The position numbers were made by a program, and so were the translations under genes. From the NCBI GenBank assembly GCA_016932035.1, contig JAFGDR010000012.1:1-30634 (forward strand): a DNA stretch of 30,634 nucleotides, read 5' to 3'. Each line of letters opens with the position of its first letter. Position 1 is the stretch's first letter. Source of the stretch: Candidatus Cloacimonadota bacterium (GTDB lineage: Bacteria > Cloacimonadota > Cloacimonadia > JGIOTU-2). The notes beneath the pieces are model-generated. The model saw only the letters and a list, made by a program, of their open reading frames with translations. It was not told the origin of the DNA and did not search any database. Shown here piece by piece: positions 1 through 8,720 of the stretch.

Positions 1-396
1 TCGCACTATCAGGGTTTCCCCCATTGTAGACTATTCTCGACTGCTGCCTCCCGTAGGAGTCTGGGCCGTATCTCAATCCCAGTGTGGCCGGTCACCCGTT
101 AAGGTCGGCTACACATCATCGCCTTGGTAGGCCATTACCCCACCAACAAGCTAATATGACGCAGGCTCATCTCAAAGCGGTAGCTTGTAAACAGAGGCCA
201 CCTTTGTTTCGGAAAACACATCCGGTATTACCCCCGGTTTCCCGGGGCTATCCCAGTCTTTGAGGTAGATACCTACGCGTTACTCACCCGTTCGCCACTG
301 TACTCTTCCCCGCAAGCGGGGAATTTCTCGTTCGACTTGCATGCCTAATCCACGCCGTCAGCGTTCGTCCTGAGCCAGGATCAAACTCTCCATTAT
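1..396 (-). rRNA. rrs: 16S ribosomal RNA, 5' part (partial)
   Basis: The reverse complement carries the universal 27F site (AGAGTTTGATCCTGGCTCAG) at 389-370 and the conserved ACTCCTACGGGAGGCAGCAG site at about 62-43, so the gene is read on the minus strand and its 3' portion lies left of the window. Placing E. coli position 8 at base 389 puts the mature 5' end near 396. About the first 390 nucleotides are present, including variable regions V1 and V2. The start GACGGCGTGGATTAGGCATG is not a typical Bacteroidota or Proteobacteria pattern. It fits a deep-branching or candidate phylum, but I cannot assign one by eye. Confidence 0.98.
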
Positions 397-596
397 TTGT
401 ATTTTTAATTTACTTTTTTTGCGTAACTAATTGCTTAGTTTGCTGCGAATATGTATACACCCTATGTGTTTTTTAAAGAACGTGTTGCAGAGTTCATGAC
501 ATGACATTTTTCGTGTCAAGCATTTCGTAAAAAAAATGTAATTATTTTTTCATAGCTGTCAATAAGAAAAATTATGCTTCTTTCAAAGCACTGCGA
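397..596 (-). promoter_or_regulatory. rRNA operon leader with tandem promoters and boxA-like site
   Basis: This 200-base gap between serS and 16S has no ORF. On the minus strand it holds two TTGACA boxes, at 562-557 and 519-514, about 43 bases apart, which suggests tandem promoters P1 and P2. The -10 hexamers at 17-base spacing are weak (ACATTT and TGAACT). Downstream, CGTTCTTTAAAA at 482-471 matches 9 of 12 positions of the E. coli rrn boxA (TGCTCTTTAACA), the NusB/S10 antitermination site. A short hairpin (AACTA/TAGTT) lies at about 441-426. The boxA and TTGACA matches are visible; their roles are inferred from known rRNA operons. Confidence 0.7.
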
Positions 597-1868
597 TTAC
601 GCTATTTTCTCTCTGCCGCCAATATATTTTTTCAGTACTTCAGGGACAATTATCTCACCCTGTTTTGTTTGATTATTTTCTAAAAGAGCAATCATTGTTC
701 GGGGGGTTGCAACGCCTGAACCGTTCAATGTATGTACATAATGTACTTTTCCATCTTCAGTGGAACGGAACCGAATTTGCGCACGCCTCGCCTGGAAGTC
801 AATAAAATTTGAACAAGAACTCACTTCAAGGTATTTTTGAGCACCGACAGACCACACTTCGATGTCATAACATTTATATGCTGCAAAACTCAGATCACCA
901 CTGCACAACTGCATAACACGATAGGGAAGACCAAGACTCTGAAGTACAGCTTCGGCATTCGATAGTATTTCCTGAAGTGCTCGTTCTGAATCCTCGGGCT
1001 TTACAAATTGAACAAGCTCAACTTTATTGAACTGATGTACCCGCTGTAATCCCTTGGTATCTTTACCATAAGAACCCGCTTCCCGCCTAAAACAGGGGGT
1101 ATATGTCGTATATTTTATCGGTAGTTTATCTTCATGCAATATCTCATCCTGGTGTAGATTAGTAACCGGCACTTCACCGGTTGGGATTAAAAACAGATCA
1201 TCCTCATCGATGTGATACATATCATTTTCCAACTTGGGAAGCTGCCCGGTTCCTGTCATGGTTTTCCTGTTTGCAATAAAAGGTGGAAAAACTTCTGTGT
1301 ATCCATTCACGCCAGTCTGGAAATCGAGCATATAATTAATAAGTGCTCTTTCTAACTTTGCACCGACTCCGACATAGCAGGGAAAACCACTTCCGGTGAT
1401 CTTTGCAGCACGCTGAAAATCGAATAATCCCAATTTCTCACCAAGCTGAAGATGGTCAAGCGGTTGAAAATCAAAAACTGGTTTCTCACCCCATTCGCGG
1501 ATAAGCTTATTGTCAGAATCATCATGCCCGATCGGAACCGATTCATCAAAAATATTCGGTACGGTCAATAACTCATTATTGAGCTTCTCTTCAACCGTTT
1601 TGATATTCTGCTGCAGCTCTTTCGTTTCATCGGCAACCTTCTTCATGTCTGAAATGAGTTGGTCAGCGTTCAAACCATTTTTCTTTGCCTGAGCAATCTC
1701 TTTTGAAACAGCATTCTGAAGTTTACGTTTCTCTTCAAATTCATATAAGAGCGATTTATGTTTCTGGTCCAGGTCGAGTATTGCATCGATATCTGCTTTT
1801 TCACCTTTATTTTTGATACACTGGCGAACAAAATCAGGATCACTCCGGATCAACTTTATATCTAACAT
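597..1868 (-). CDS. serS: Seryl-tRNA synthetase
   Basis: Cytoplasmic class II aminoacyl-tRNA synthetase that charges tRNA-Ser (and tRNA-Sec if present) with serine. At 423 residues it has the normal family length. The first ~105 residues form the charged helical hairpin that grips the tRNA long variable arm. Motif 2 (FRREAGSYGKDTKG, about residue 261 on) and motif 3 (GSGVATPRTMIALLENNQ, about 380-398) are intact. The ATG is six bases after the tpiA stop, and its Shine-Dalgarno AAAGGAA lies in the last tpiA codons, so the two genes are probably translationally coupled. The 16S promoter region begins about 35 bases after the stop, so read-through from serS into the rRNA operon is possible. Confidence 0.98.
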   Translation of the reverse strand: MLDIKLIRSDPDFVRQCIKNKGEKADIDAILDLDQKHKSLLYEFEEKRKLQNAVSKEIAQAKKNGLNADQLISDMKKVADETKELQQNIKTVEEKLNNELLTVPNIFDESVPIGHDDSDNKLIREWGEKPVFDFQPLDHLQLGEKLGLFDFQRAAKITGSGFPCYVGVGAKLERALINYMLDFQTGVNGYTEVFPPFIANRKTMTGTGQLPKLENDMYHIDEDDLFLIPTGEVPVTNLHQDEILHEDKLPIKYTTYTPCFRREAGSYGKDTKGLQRVHQFNKVELVQFVKPEDSERALQEILSNAEAVLQSLGLPYRVMQLCSGDLSFAAYKCYDIEVWSVGAQKYLEVSSCSNFIDFQARRAQIRFRSTEDGKVHYVHTLNGSGVATPRTMIALLENNQTKQGEIIVPEVLKKYIGGREKIA

Positions 1869-1874
1869 CTTATT

Positions 1875-2651
1875 CTATTTCCTTTGAGCAACCTTCTCGG
1901 CTCTTTTGACAATTTCAATATAATCTTTGATCTTCAGGCTGGCACCGCCAATGAGTGCACCGTCGATATCCGGCTTTTCAAGAAGACCTTCGCAATTTTC
2001 AACTTTCACGCTCCCGCCATACAGTATTCGCATCTTATCGGCAATCTGTGCGTCAAAATGTTCTTCAAGCCAACCTCGAATGAAAGCATGAGCTTCCTGC
2101 GCGATCTCAGGTGTTGCTGTTTTACCCGTTCCGATTGCCCAGACCGGTTCGTAAGCGATCACAATATTTTTCATATCAGAAAATTCAACATCCTCTAATC
2201 CACGCGTAAGCTGTGTGTCCAGAATCTGATCGGTCATTCCCTGTTCTCTCTCATCTTCCTTCTCGCCAATACAGAACACGATCTGCTTTTTTTGCTCGAG
2301 AAGTGCCAAGATTTTTAGATTGGTCTCTTCATCGGTCTCATGGAAAATATGACGACGTTCAGAATGACCAACCAGTGCATACTCACATCCGATCGAGGTA
2401 AGCATTGGAGCTGATATTTCGCCGGTATAAGCCCCAAAATCCTTGAAATATATATTCTGCACACCAATATCTATCTGGCTCTTATGCGTTTTTTCCAGAA
2501 CAGTCATCGTATAAAGACTCGGTGGAAAGATCAAAAGCTGGTTTTTATGCTTGAAATCTTTCTCCCATGCAGTGAGTTCATCGAAAAATACGAGTGTCTC
2601 ATCGAGGGTTTTGTACATTTTCCAATTTCCGGAGATGATCATCTTGCGCAT
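1875..2651 (-). CDS. tpiA: Triosephosphate isomerase
   Basis: Interconverts dihydroxyacetone phosphate and glyceraldehyde 3-phosphate in glycolysis and gluconeogenesis. The catalytic residues are visible: Lys in GNWKM (about residue 11), the electrophilic His in VGHSERR (about 94) and the base Glu in AYEPVWAIGTG (about 165), followed by the phosphate-binding YGGSV and GGASL segments. I start at the ATG at 2651, giving 258 residues beginning MRKMIISGNWKM. It is preceded by AGAGGA at good spacing and matches the family N-terminus. A GTG at 2669 in the same frame would add six Lys-rich residues and would place the ribosome site inside the gene. Upstream, about 75 bases of very AT-rich DNA separate it from the TPR gene. 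Confidence 0.97.
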   Translation of the reverse strand: MRKMIISGNWKMYKTLDETLVFFDELTAWEKDFKHKNQLLIFPPSLYTMTVLEKTHKSQIDIGVQNIYFKDFGAYTGEISAPMLTSIGCEYALVGHSERRHIFHETDEETNLKILALLEQKKQIVFCIGEKEDEREQGMTDQILDTQLTRGLEDVEFSDMKNIVIAYEPVWAIGTGKTATPEIAQEAHAFIRGWLEEHFDAQIADKMRILYGGSVKVENCEGLLEKPDIDGALIGGASLKIKDYIEIVKRAEKVAQRK

Positions 2652-2728
2652 AGTTTTCCTCTTTTTCACGCGTTGTGAATTATCTTAAATGTATTATTAT
2701 ATAATTAGATATATATTATTAAAATATA

Positions 2729-3727
2729 TTATTTCTGTTTTTCTATATAATCTATTTCTTCTTTGGCGAATTTGCCGAGTTGCGGATCATTCACAATAAG
2801 CTTGAACTGAGCAATTGCTTTGTCCCACTGTTCCTCTTCACGATAGATCTTGCCCATATAATAATGCGCTTGGGGATTATTCTGATCGATACTCAGCACA
2901 TCTTGAAGATACTGCTTGGATTGGGCATATTCACCCTGGTCGTAATAGAGATGCCCAACCGTGAACGCAATGTCTTTATCGCTCTTCAAAGCAAGAGAAT
3001 TCTCAAATGCAAGGATCGCCTTATCGATCTGTCCCATATTCTGATAGAAGATACCGAGGTTCTTATACACTTTTCTCAGGATATAATCAGCCGGTTCTGT
3101 TGCGATATAGTCTTCATATGCCTTGATCGCATTCTCGGTCTCCCCTGTCTTATGATAGAAAAGAGCGATCTTTTCGAGATACTCGACTTTTTTCGGATTC
3201 AGATTAAAGGCATCGGTATAATAGATAATTGCATTGGGAAGGTCGTTGTCTTCTTCATAGATCGAAGCGATCTTCTTGCTGATCTTATATTCATCATAGT
3301 CCTTATCATACTCGACAAGAACAGTCAGCGCTTGGTCTTTCTGTCCCATGGCTTCATAGATCGAGCAGAGAGAAATAGCGATCTGGTAATTATCCGGTTC
3401 ATAATCCTGACGCAGTTTGTAATACTCGATCGCCTTAGGATATTGTTTGGTTGTATAATACATCACAGAGAGATTTTTGTATAGTTCTCGGATGCGGTCT
3501 GTTTTGGGGTTTGCTTCAGTATCGATTTTTTTATAAAGTTCGAGGGAAGCGACAAACTTATCGATCGCACCCTGATAATCTTTTTGGCTGTATAGTTCGA
3601 CACCTTCGTTATATGCGGTTCCTGCATCATATTCGATTTGCTGTATGTCCCTGTCTGTCATTTGTGCGAACAGAACAGCTGGTACTGCACAGGTGATCAA
3701 AGCTATGATTAAAAGCTTTCTAAACAT
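2729..3727 (-). CDS. Exported TPR-repeat protein
   Basis: 332 residues. An N-terminal signal peptide (MFRKLLIIALITCAVPAVLFAQ, cleavage probably after FAQ) is followed by about eight tandem tetratricopeptide repeats to the C-terminus, with the usual Y..G/A..Y..A...Y pattern (for example PKAIEYYKLRQDYEPDNYQIA and KAILAFENSL). No enzymatic domain is visible. TPR solenoids bind other proteins, so a periplasmic scaffold or assembly role is likely, but the partner is unknown. It starts 27 bases after the recombinase stop, with AAAGGAG eight bases before the ATG, so it is probably co-transcribed with xer. The sequence reads cleanly with no sign of decay. Confidence 0.9.
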   Translation of the reverse strand: MFRKLLIIALITCAVPAVLFAQMTDRDIQQIEYDAGTAYNEGVELYSQKDYQGAIDKFVASLELYKKIDTEANPKTDRIRELYKNLSVMYYTTKQYPKAIEYYKLRQDYEPDNYQIAISLCSIYEAMGQKDQALTVLVEYDKDYDEYKISKKIASIYEEDNDLPNAIIYYTDAFNLNPKKVEYLEKIALFYHKTGETENAIKAYEDYIATEPADYILRKVYKNLGIFYQNMGQIDKAILAFENSLALKSDKDIAFTVGHLYYDQGEYAQSKQYLQDVLSIDQNNPQAHYYMGKIYREEEQWDKAIAQFKLIVNDPQLGKFAKEEIDYIEKQK

Positions 3728-3754
3728 AGTTAGAACTCCTTTATGTTTTATTTA

Positions 3755-4663
3755 TTATGCTCTTGGATGATAGAGGGAATGAACTTCTTTGAGATATTTC
3801 CTGTCAATATTTGTATAAATTTGGGTCGTGCTGATACTGCTGTGCCCGAGTAACTCCTGGACAATGCGCAGATTAGCTCCGCCCTGGAGCAGATGAGTGG
3901 CAAAAGAGTGCCTGAGTGTGTGGGCTGACACATGGCTTTTGATGCCAGCCTGCTGCGCATATTTATCGATGAGCTTCCAGCAGCCCATACGGCTGAGTTT
4001 ATTGCCGAACCTGTTTAAGAATAAAATATTACTCTGCTTGTATTGTAGAAGCTTAGGACGTGAATTCTCGATGTACTGCTGGCAGTAGTTCAGTGCTGTT
4101 TCAGAGATTGGCACATACCGTTCTTTGCGACCTTTACCGAATAACCGTACGATTTTTTCATCTAAATACAGATCTCCAATCCGCACACCGATCATTTCTG
4201 AAATACGTGCTCCGGTCGAGTACAGGAACTCAAGGATTGCCCGGTCACGGGTGCCATACTCATCTGTTCTATCCACTGCATTGATCAGCGCATCCACCTC
4301 TTCGATGGAGAGCACATCCGGTAACGATGCCGACACTTTTGGCGACGGAAATTTCTCGAAGATCGGTTCCGGGATCATTTCCTCTACATACAGAAATTTA
4401 TAGAAATTTGAAAGCGAACTGCGTTTTCGTGCAACAGTCTTGTCCGACGCACCATGGGAATAGAGAAAATTGATGTAATCAATGACATCGGTGGAGGTGA
4501 TTTTTGTGAGATCTCCCCCGCTTTTTTTATCTGCAAAATGCACAAGATCACTCTGGTACGCGGCAATAGAATTTTCACTCAACCCTTTCTCGAACTGAAG
4601 ATAGAACTTATATTTATTGATCAAACTTATATCTTTTTCCGAGAGTTTTCTGTCATTTTTCAT
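3755..4663 (-). CDS. xerD: Tyrosine recombinase XerC/XerD family
   Basis: Site-specific recombinase of the type that resolves chromosome dimers at dif. From the ATG at 4663 it has 302 residues, the usual Xer length. An N-terminal SAM-like core-binding domain (residues ~10-95) precedes the catalytic domain. All catalytic residues are present: Arg in STGARISEMIG (~150), Lys in GKGRKERYVP (~178), His and Arg in HTLRHSFATH (~246-250), His in LGHSS and the nucleophile Tyr in TTQIYTN (~282). Sequence alone does not separate XerC, XerD or single-recombinase XerA, so the symbol is tentative. A TTG at 4699 could extend it by 12 residues, but that TTG is better read as part of the -35 box. There is no Shine-Dalgarno before the ATG. 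Confidence 0.93.
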   Translation of the reverse strand: MKNDRKLSEKDISLINKYKFYLQFEKGLSENSIAAYQSDLVHFADKKSGGDLTKITSTDVIDYINFLYSHGASDKTVARKRSSLSNFYKFLYVEEMIPEPIFEKFPSPKVSASLPDVLSIEEVDALINAVDRTDEYGTRDRAILEFLYSTGARISEMIGVRIGDLYLDEKIVRLFGKGRKERYVPISETALNYCQQYIENSRPKLLQYKQSNILFLNRFGNKLSRMGCWKLIDKYAQQAGIKSHVSAHTLRHSFATHLLQGGANLRIVQELLGHSSISTTQIYTNIDRKYLKEVHSLYHPRA

Positions 4664-4699
4664 ACGTAATAATGTATTAGCATGTTTACATAACGTCAA
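4664..4699 (-). promoter_or_regulatory. Promoter of the xer-TPR-tpiA-serS group; possible leaderless start
   Basis: On the minus strand, TTGACG (4699-4694), a 17-base spacer and TACATT (4676-4671) make a good sigma70-type promoter. Only seven bases separate TACATT from the xer ATG at 4663, so transcription would begin at or one base before the A of the start codon. This, with no Shine-Dalgarno, predicts a leaderless xer mRNA. Confidence 0.6.
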
Positions 4700-4988
4700 G
4701 GAATCGGGAAATTTTAAAAATATTATTGTTGATTCTCTATTCTAACAAATCCTGCCGATACACATAAAAAATATGTACTATAGTTATATGTGCTTGCGAA
4801 AATCTAGACGATACGAAAGTAGAGAACCTTATTTTCTTGACATCTCTCTACCCAAAATTAGTAATCGAAATACAAATAAACAATTCCCCCACACCTCTAC
4901 CAAAAATACAATATTTCTAAGTAACATTCGTGAATCAAAAATTCCAATAAAAAAATTCCTCAAACCAAATCAATCAAAAGGAGCAATA
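4700..4988 (+). promoter_or_regulatory. Intergenic region with TTGACA promoter for the methyltransferase
   Basis: This divergent gap separates the minus-strand xer group from the plus-strand genes. TTGACA at 4837-4842 with a 17-base spacer and AGTAAT (4860-4865) is a plausible promoter for the O-methyltransferase, leaving a leader of about 115 bases. The frame is open from 4773, but that stretch encodes a low-complexity Ser/Lys/Asn-rich run unlike the family N-terminus, so I treat it as non-coding. Confidence 0.5.
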
Positions 4989-5996
4989 ATGCAACATCAT
5001 AAAAAAATAATTGCTGAAAAAGTTATGCAGATCATCACAGCGAACTGGATCGCACAGCCGCTCTACGTGGTAACAAAATTGGGAATCCCGGTCATCCTCG
5101 CCGAAGGTCCAAAATCAAGTAACGAGCTTGCAGAAATAACAGGAACCTACGAACCATTTCTCTACAGGGTCATGAGAGCTTTGTCATCGGTCGGCTTTTT
5201 TCATGAAGAAAAGGATCGTGTTTTCGGCATTACGCCGATGGGCGAGATTTTGCAAAAAGACAAAATGCAGCCAATCGTTTTAATGTTCCTGTCAGACTGG
5301 CATGCCAATGCCTGGGCACATCTGCTGAAGAGTGTAAAAACCGGAAAAATTGCATTTGAATGTGCGTATGGAAGGTCAGCTTTTGAATGGCTTGCAAAGC
5401 ATGAAGAAGCAGCAGAAGTATTCAACAAAGCAAATGAACTGAAAGCTATTCAAAGCCATGCCGCAGTTGTTGATATGTATGACTTCTCGAAAGTAAATTC
5501 GATCGTAGATATTGGAGGTGGGTATGGAGGATTACTCTTTTGTATCTTATTTAAAAATCCTCACCTAAAGGGAATCATAGCAGATTTGCCGTATATGAAA
5601 GAGAAGGTTGAACAAGGAATCTCAGCAAACGAGTTAAGCGACAGGTGTGTGTTTATTGCATGTGATTTCTTTCAGGAGATCCCTGCTGATCATGATTGCT
5701 ATATTCTGTCGAACATTCTTCATGACTGGGATGACGAAAAATGTCAAACCACCCTCTCAAACTGCCATAATGCAATGGGAAACAGTGCCAGACTGCTCAT
5801 CATAGAATCCATCCTCCCGAAAAGAAATGAATTCACGATCACCAGCTTGATGGACCTGGAAGTCATGGTCATGGGTGGTGGAAAAGAGCGTACCGAATCT
5901 GAATACCAAAACCTCTTATATGGATCAGGATTTCTGCTGAAGAAGATTATTCAAACAAAAGATAATATTTCAATCATAGAGTGCATGAAAAAATAA
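4989..5996 (+). CDS. SAM-dependent O-methyltransferase (plant/hydroxyindole O-methyltransferase type)
   Basis: 335 residues. The N-terminal winged-helix dimerisation domain (residues ~5-100, WIAQPLYVVTKLGIPVIL through FGITPMGEIL) is followed by a Rossmann methyltransferase domain. SAM motif I is VDIGGGYGG (~172), and the acidic residue after strand 2 is in IADLPYM. The catalytic His of small-molecule O-methyltransferases is in LHDWDDEKC (~244), with a Glu in ESILPKR. The substrate cannot be told from sequence; relatives methylate hydroxyl groups of aromatic or polyketide-like metabolites. The start at 4989 has AAAGGAGC just upstream, and the product then begins MQHHKKIIAEK as expected. It stands alone, about 150 bases before the next gene. 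Confidence 0.9.
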   Translation: MQHHKKIIAEKVMQIITANWIAQPLYVVTKLGIPVILAEGPKSSNELAEITGTYEPFLYRVMRALSSVGFFHEEKDRVFGITPMGEILQKDKMQPIVLMFLSDWHANAWAHLLKSVKTGKIAFECAYGRSAFEWLAKHEEAAEVFNKANELKAIQSHAAVVDMYDFSKVNSIVDIGGGYGGLLFCILFKNPHLKGIIADLPYMKEKVEQGISANELSDRCVFIACDFFQEIPADHDCYILSNILHDWDDEKCQTTLSNCHNAMGNSARLLIIESILPKRNEFTITSLMDLEVMVMGGGKERTESEYQNLLYGSGFLLKKIIQTKDNISIIECMKK

Positions 5997-6151
5997 TTCC
6001 GTGAGACCTCTTAGTACTCATGATCTGTAGATTTTCATTGACAACAATAATGCTGCTGAATCTTCAATTTTTAATAAGATGAAAAACAGATTAATACACG
6101 AAAACGTCACATGCAGACTGGTCATGCCACGAAACAGGAAGAAATAAGATC

Positions 6152-6694
6152 ATGAATGTGACTGTTCGGGAAATGCAATTAGGTGATATCGAGAAGATCG
6201 TTGACTATTTCCACGAATCTGAAACCGCATTTCTTGAAGCAATGGGTGTTGACAAGAGGAAATTACCTGATAGGGAGCAATGGATCGAAAAGCTGAAAGC
6301 AGAATATAACAAAAAACTCGAAGATAAAGAATTATACTATATCATCTGGCTTCTTGATGATGAACCGATCGGGCATTCAAACATCAGTAAGATAAAATAT
6401 GGCAATTCAGCTACGATGCACCTGCACATATGGAAAAATGATAAGAGAAAAAAGAGATTTGGGTTAGAATTTTTAAAACGCACAATTCCCATGTATTTCG
6501 AGAAGTATGAACTAAAAAAACTTATCTGCGAACCGTATTCAAAGAATATTGCACCAAACAAGGTATTACAAAAAGCCGGATTTACCTTCATTCGCTCATA
6601 TGACACGATTCCAGGACCTTTGAATTTCTATCAGACCATACACCGATACGAACTATCAGCAGAAGGATTTGAGAATCTTTTTATAAACGAATAA
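6152..6694 (+). CDS. GNAT-family N-acetyltransferase
   Basis: 180 residues in a single GNAT fold. The N-terminal strand (NVTVREMQLGDIEKIVDYF) is typical of the family. The central strands (YIIWLLDDEPIGHSNI, ATMHLHIW) are followed by the acetyl-CoA loop KRKKRFGLEFL, a variant of R-x-x-G-x-G/A. NKVLQKAGF near the end matches the motif B region of RimJ-like members. The acceptor substrate is unknown; members modify amino groups of proteins, sugars or small molecules. The gene begins after a purine-rich GGAAGAAA and ends 40 bases before the following membrane-protein gene, so the two may share a transcript. Confidence 0.87.
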   Translation: MNVTVREMQLGDIEKIVDYFHESETAFLEAMGVDKRKLPDREQWIEKLKAEYNKKLEDKELYYIIWLLDDEPIGHSNISKIKYGNSATMHLHIWKNDKRKKRFGLEFLKRTIPMYFEKYELKKLICEPYSKNIAPNKVLQKAGFTFIRSYDTIPGPLNFYQTIHRYELSAEGFENLFINE

Positions 6695-6734
6695 AGAATC
6701 CACTGTTTCTTGCTGTCAGCAAAAAGGACGCATC

Positions 6735-8000
6735 ATGATTAAAAAAGATGATATCAAAAACAATATCGATAATCCTGAATTGCTTGAAAAATTGTATCAG
6801 GAAGATAGGAAAGCATTTTCACAGGCATTCTTCAAAATATACGATGAGATTGCTGAGAATGACATAGCGACATTCTGGAAAACCCGCTTGGAATTTACTC
6901 AACAAAAAGAAGAGAGAGTAACGGTCAGAAAGAATGATTTATTTGTGGTACTCCTCACCTATCTTGTTACCGCTGTCCTTATAAAATCTCCGCAAATTTT
7001 TGGCTTGAACGTTATTGGAGATTTCTTCTATATAAAAAATGTCGGACTCATCGTGTTTTTTGGATTATCAATGTATGTGTTCCTCACAAAGAAAAAACTA
7101 AATCTATCCCATGTACTCATTTCACTTCTTGTATTCGCAGGATCAGCAGTTTATGTCAACCTGCTTCCATCCAATGTAATGAACGATTCTATCATGCTGG
7201 TATACCTGCATCTTCCACTCATGCTGTGGTGTCTCTATGGATTGGTCTATATCAATTTTGACGTAAAGGATGTCGCCAGACGTATTGACTACATACAATA
7301 CATGGGCGACCTTGCAATACTCTATGCCATCATAGCACTAGTCGGAGGTATTCTTACTGCAGTCACCCTTGGCCTGTTCGATGCGATCGGACTCAACATT
7401 GAGCAATTCTATTTTGAATATATCATTCCGATCGGAGCTGTATGTGCCCCAATTGTGGCGACGTTTATAATCAAGAAGCTGCCGTTTATAAAAAATCAAC
7501 TAGCACCGATCATCGCAAAGGTGTTCAGTCCACTCGTGCTGCTAACGCTGATCATCTACCTGTCGAGTATTCTCATTACTGGAAAGAACTTGTATCATGA
7601 CAGAGATTTCCTGATCGTATTCAATCTCCTTCTGCTGGGAGTAATGGCAATAATCGTGTTCTCATTATCCGAAACGGCAAAAGGTGAAAAACAAAAATTC
7701 AATGAGATAATCCTGTTTATCCTTACCATACTCACGCTGGTGGTCGACCTGATTGCGCTGTCTGCAATACTCTACAGACTGCGAGAGTTCGGATTCACAC
7801 CAAACCGAACTGCTGTTCTTGGTTCCAACCTGCTGATCTTTGTAAACCTCGTTTTAATATTGATCGACCTGATCAAAGTAAATTTCAAAGGGAGAAAAAT
7901 TTCGAAGGTTGAAATAATAATCGCAAGGTATTTACCGGTTTACATGATCTGGACAGTTATCGTCGTGTTTGGTTTTCCACTTATTTTTGGTCTGCAATAA
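6735..8000 (+). CDS. Polytopic inner-membrane protein of unknown function
   Basis: 421 residues. The first ~70 are polar and charged, probably cytoplasmic. About ten to eleven hydrophobic segments follow from FVVLLTYLVTAVLI to the last helix IWTVIVVFGFPLIFGL. There are no transporter signatures, ATPase motifs or conserved acidic membrane residues that I recognise. The overall plan resembles DUF4153-type membrane proteins of FCB bacteria, a weak resemblance that a profile search should test. The start has only a weak ribosome site (AAAAAGGACGCATC before the ATG). Confidence 0.8.
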   Translation: MIKKDDIKNNIDNPELLEKLYQEDRKAFSQAFFKIYDEIAENDIATFWKTRLEFTQQKEERVTVRKNDLFVVLLTYLVTAVLIKSPQIFGLNVIGDFFYIKNVGLIVFFGLSMYVFLTKKKLNLSHVLISLLVFAGSAVYVNLLPSNVMNDSIMLVYLHLPLMLWCLYGLVYINFDVKDVARRIDYIQYMGDLAILYAIIALVGGILTAVTLGLFDAIGLNIEQFYFEYIIPIGAVCAPIVATFIIKKLPFIKNQLAPIIAKVFSPLVLLTLIIYLSSILITGKNLYHDRDFLIVFNLLLLGVMAIIVFSLSETAKGEKQKFNEIILFILTILTLVVDLIALSAILYRLREFGFTPNRTAVLGSNLLIFVNLVLILIDLIKVNFKGRKISKVEIIIARYLPVYMIWTVIVVFGFPLIFGLQ

Positions 8001-8106
8001 TGAGAGATAATGATCATAAGTTTTGGTGTTTCAATAGAGTAGAAGATTCCTTAAAAATACAATCTGAGCTGGTAGTTGGCCTTTTACATTTCATTAAAAA
8101 GGTTAA

Positions 8107-8685
8107 ATGAAACAACTTCATAGATACATCCTAGGCTATGCTATTGGTATCATCATTTTTCTTGGTATAATACCGTATAGTTTATATGAATTATCAAAGT
8201 TAGATTACTTGTTCACGAATAAGTTACTTTTTAATAACAAACTATTAAGATATATCATCTCTTCATTGTTTTGTATCGCAGGTGCAATTTTCATGCTCTG
8301 GTCCAATATTTACTTGTTCAAGATCGGTAAGGGTGGGCCTGCTGAAGCATATGGAATCTCATTAAGTCCCAAAACTAAAAAGCTCGTAAAAACCGGACCG
8401 TATCGTTATAGCAGAAATCCAATGGTTTTTGGAGCACTGACTTTTTATGTCTCAATTGCCATCCTTTTGAACTCGATCACTGGGTTGATATGTTTATGTA
8501 TTTTACTTTTTATTGCAATTGCATATTTAAAATTTTCAGAAGAAAAAAGGCTGTTGAGAGATTTTGGGAATGAATATAGAGAATATAAAAAGAATGTATC
8601 GATGTTACTTCCTAGAAAAAACACAAAAAGAAAAGATGCAAACAATAATCATAAAAAAATTGACACCCAACTTCCCCCCTTGTGA
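8107..8685 (+). CDS. Isoprenylcysteine carboxyl methyltransferase-like membrane protein
   Basis: 192 residues with about four to five membrane segments. The ICMT/PEMT signature KLVKTGPYRYSRNPMVFG (~95-112) binds S-adenosylmethionine in this fold. The downstream EEKRLLRDFGNEYREYKKNV contains the family's conserved E..L...FG..Y..Y pattern. Bacterial members methylate lipids or small molecules; the substrate here is unknown. The last ten residues (KKIDTQLPPL) are encoded by DNA that also contains a TTGACA box for the next gene, so the tail may be a neutral extension. No good Shine-Dalgarno is visible before the ATG. Confidence 0.82.
   Translation: MKQLHRYILGYAIGIIIFLGIIPYSLYELSKLDYLFTNKLLFNNKLLRYIISSLFCIAGAIFMLWSNIYLFKIGKGGPAEAYGISLSPKTKKLVKTGPYRYSRNPMVFGALTFYVSIAILLNSITGLICLCILLFIAIAYLKFSEEKRLLRDFGNEYREYKKNVSMLLPRKNTKRKDANNNHKKIDTQLPPL
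8660..8665 (+). promoter_or_regulatory. TTGACA box upstream of the acidic-tail membrane protein
   Basis: A perfect TTGACA hexamer inside the last codons of the preceding gene, 56 bases before the next ATG. No convincing -10 hexamer sits at 17 bases (TGAAGA). It is one of a series of such boxes before genes in this window. Confidence 0.4.
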
Positions 8686-8720
8686 AGATTTAGTACGATT
8701 GAATACCTAAAGGAAATTAT

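Noticed and set aside
2780-3484. 234-residue open frame on the plus strand
   Set aside because: It is antisense to the TPR gene, which has a signal peptide, a ribosome site and clear repeats. The plus frame is a composition effect.
4773-4988. 72-residue N-terminal extension of the O-methyltransferase
   Set aside because: It is low-complexity, contains a TTGACA box, and AAAGGAGC stands directly before the ATG at 4989, where the family sequence begins.
6036-6046. ATTGACAACAA as another promoter
   Set aside because: It contains a TTGACA but lies ~110 bases before the acetyltransferase gene without any -10; left out as too weak.
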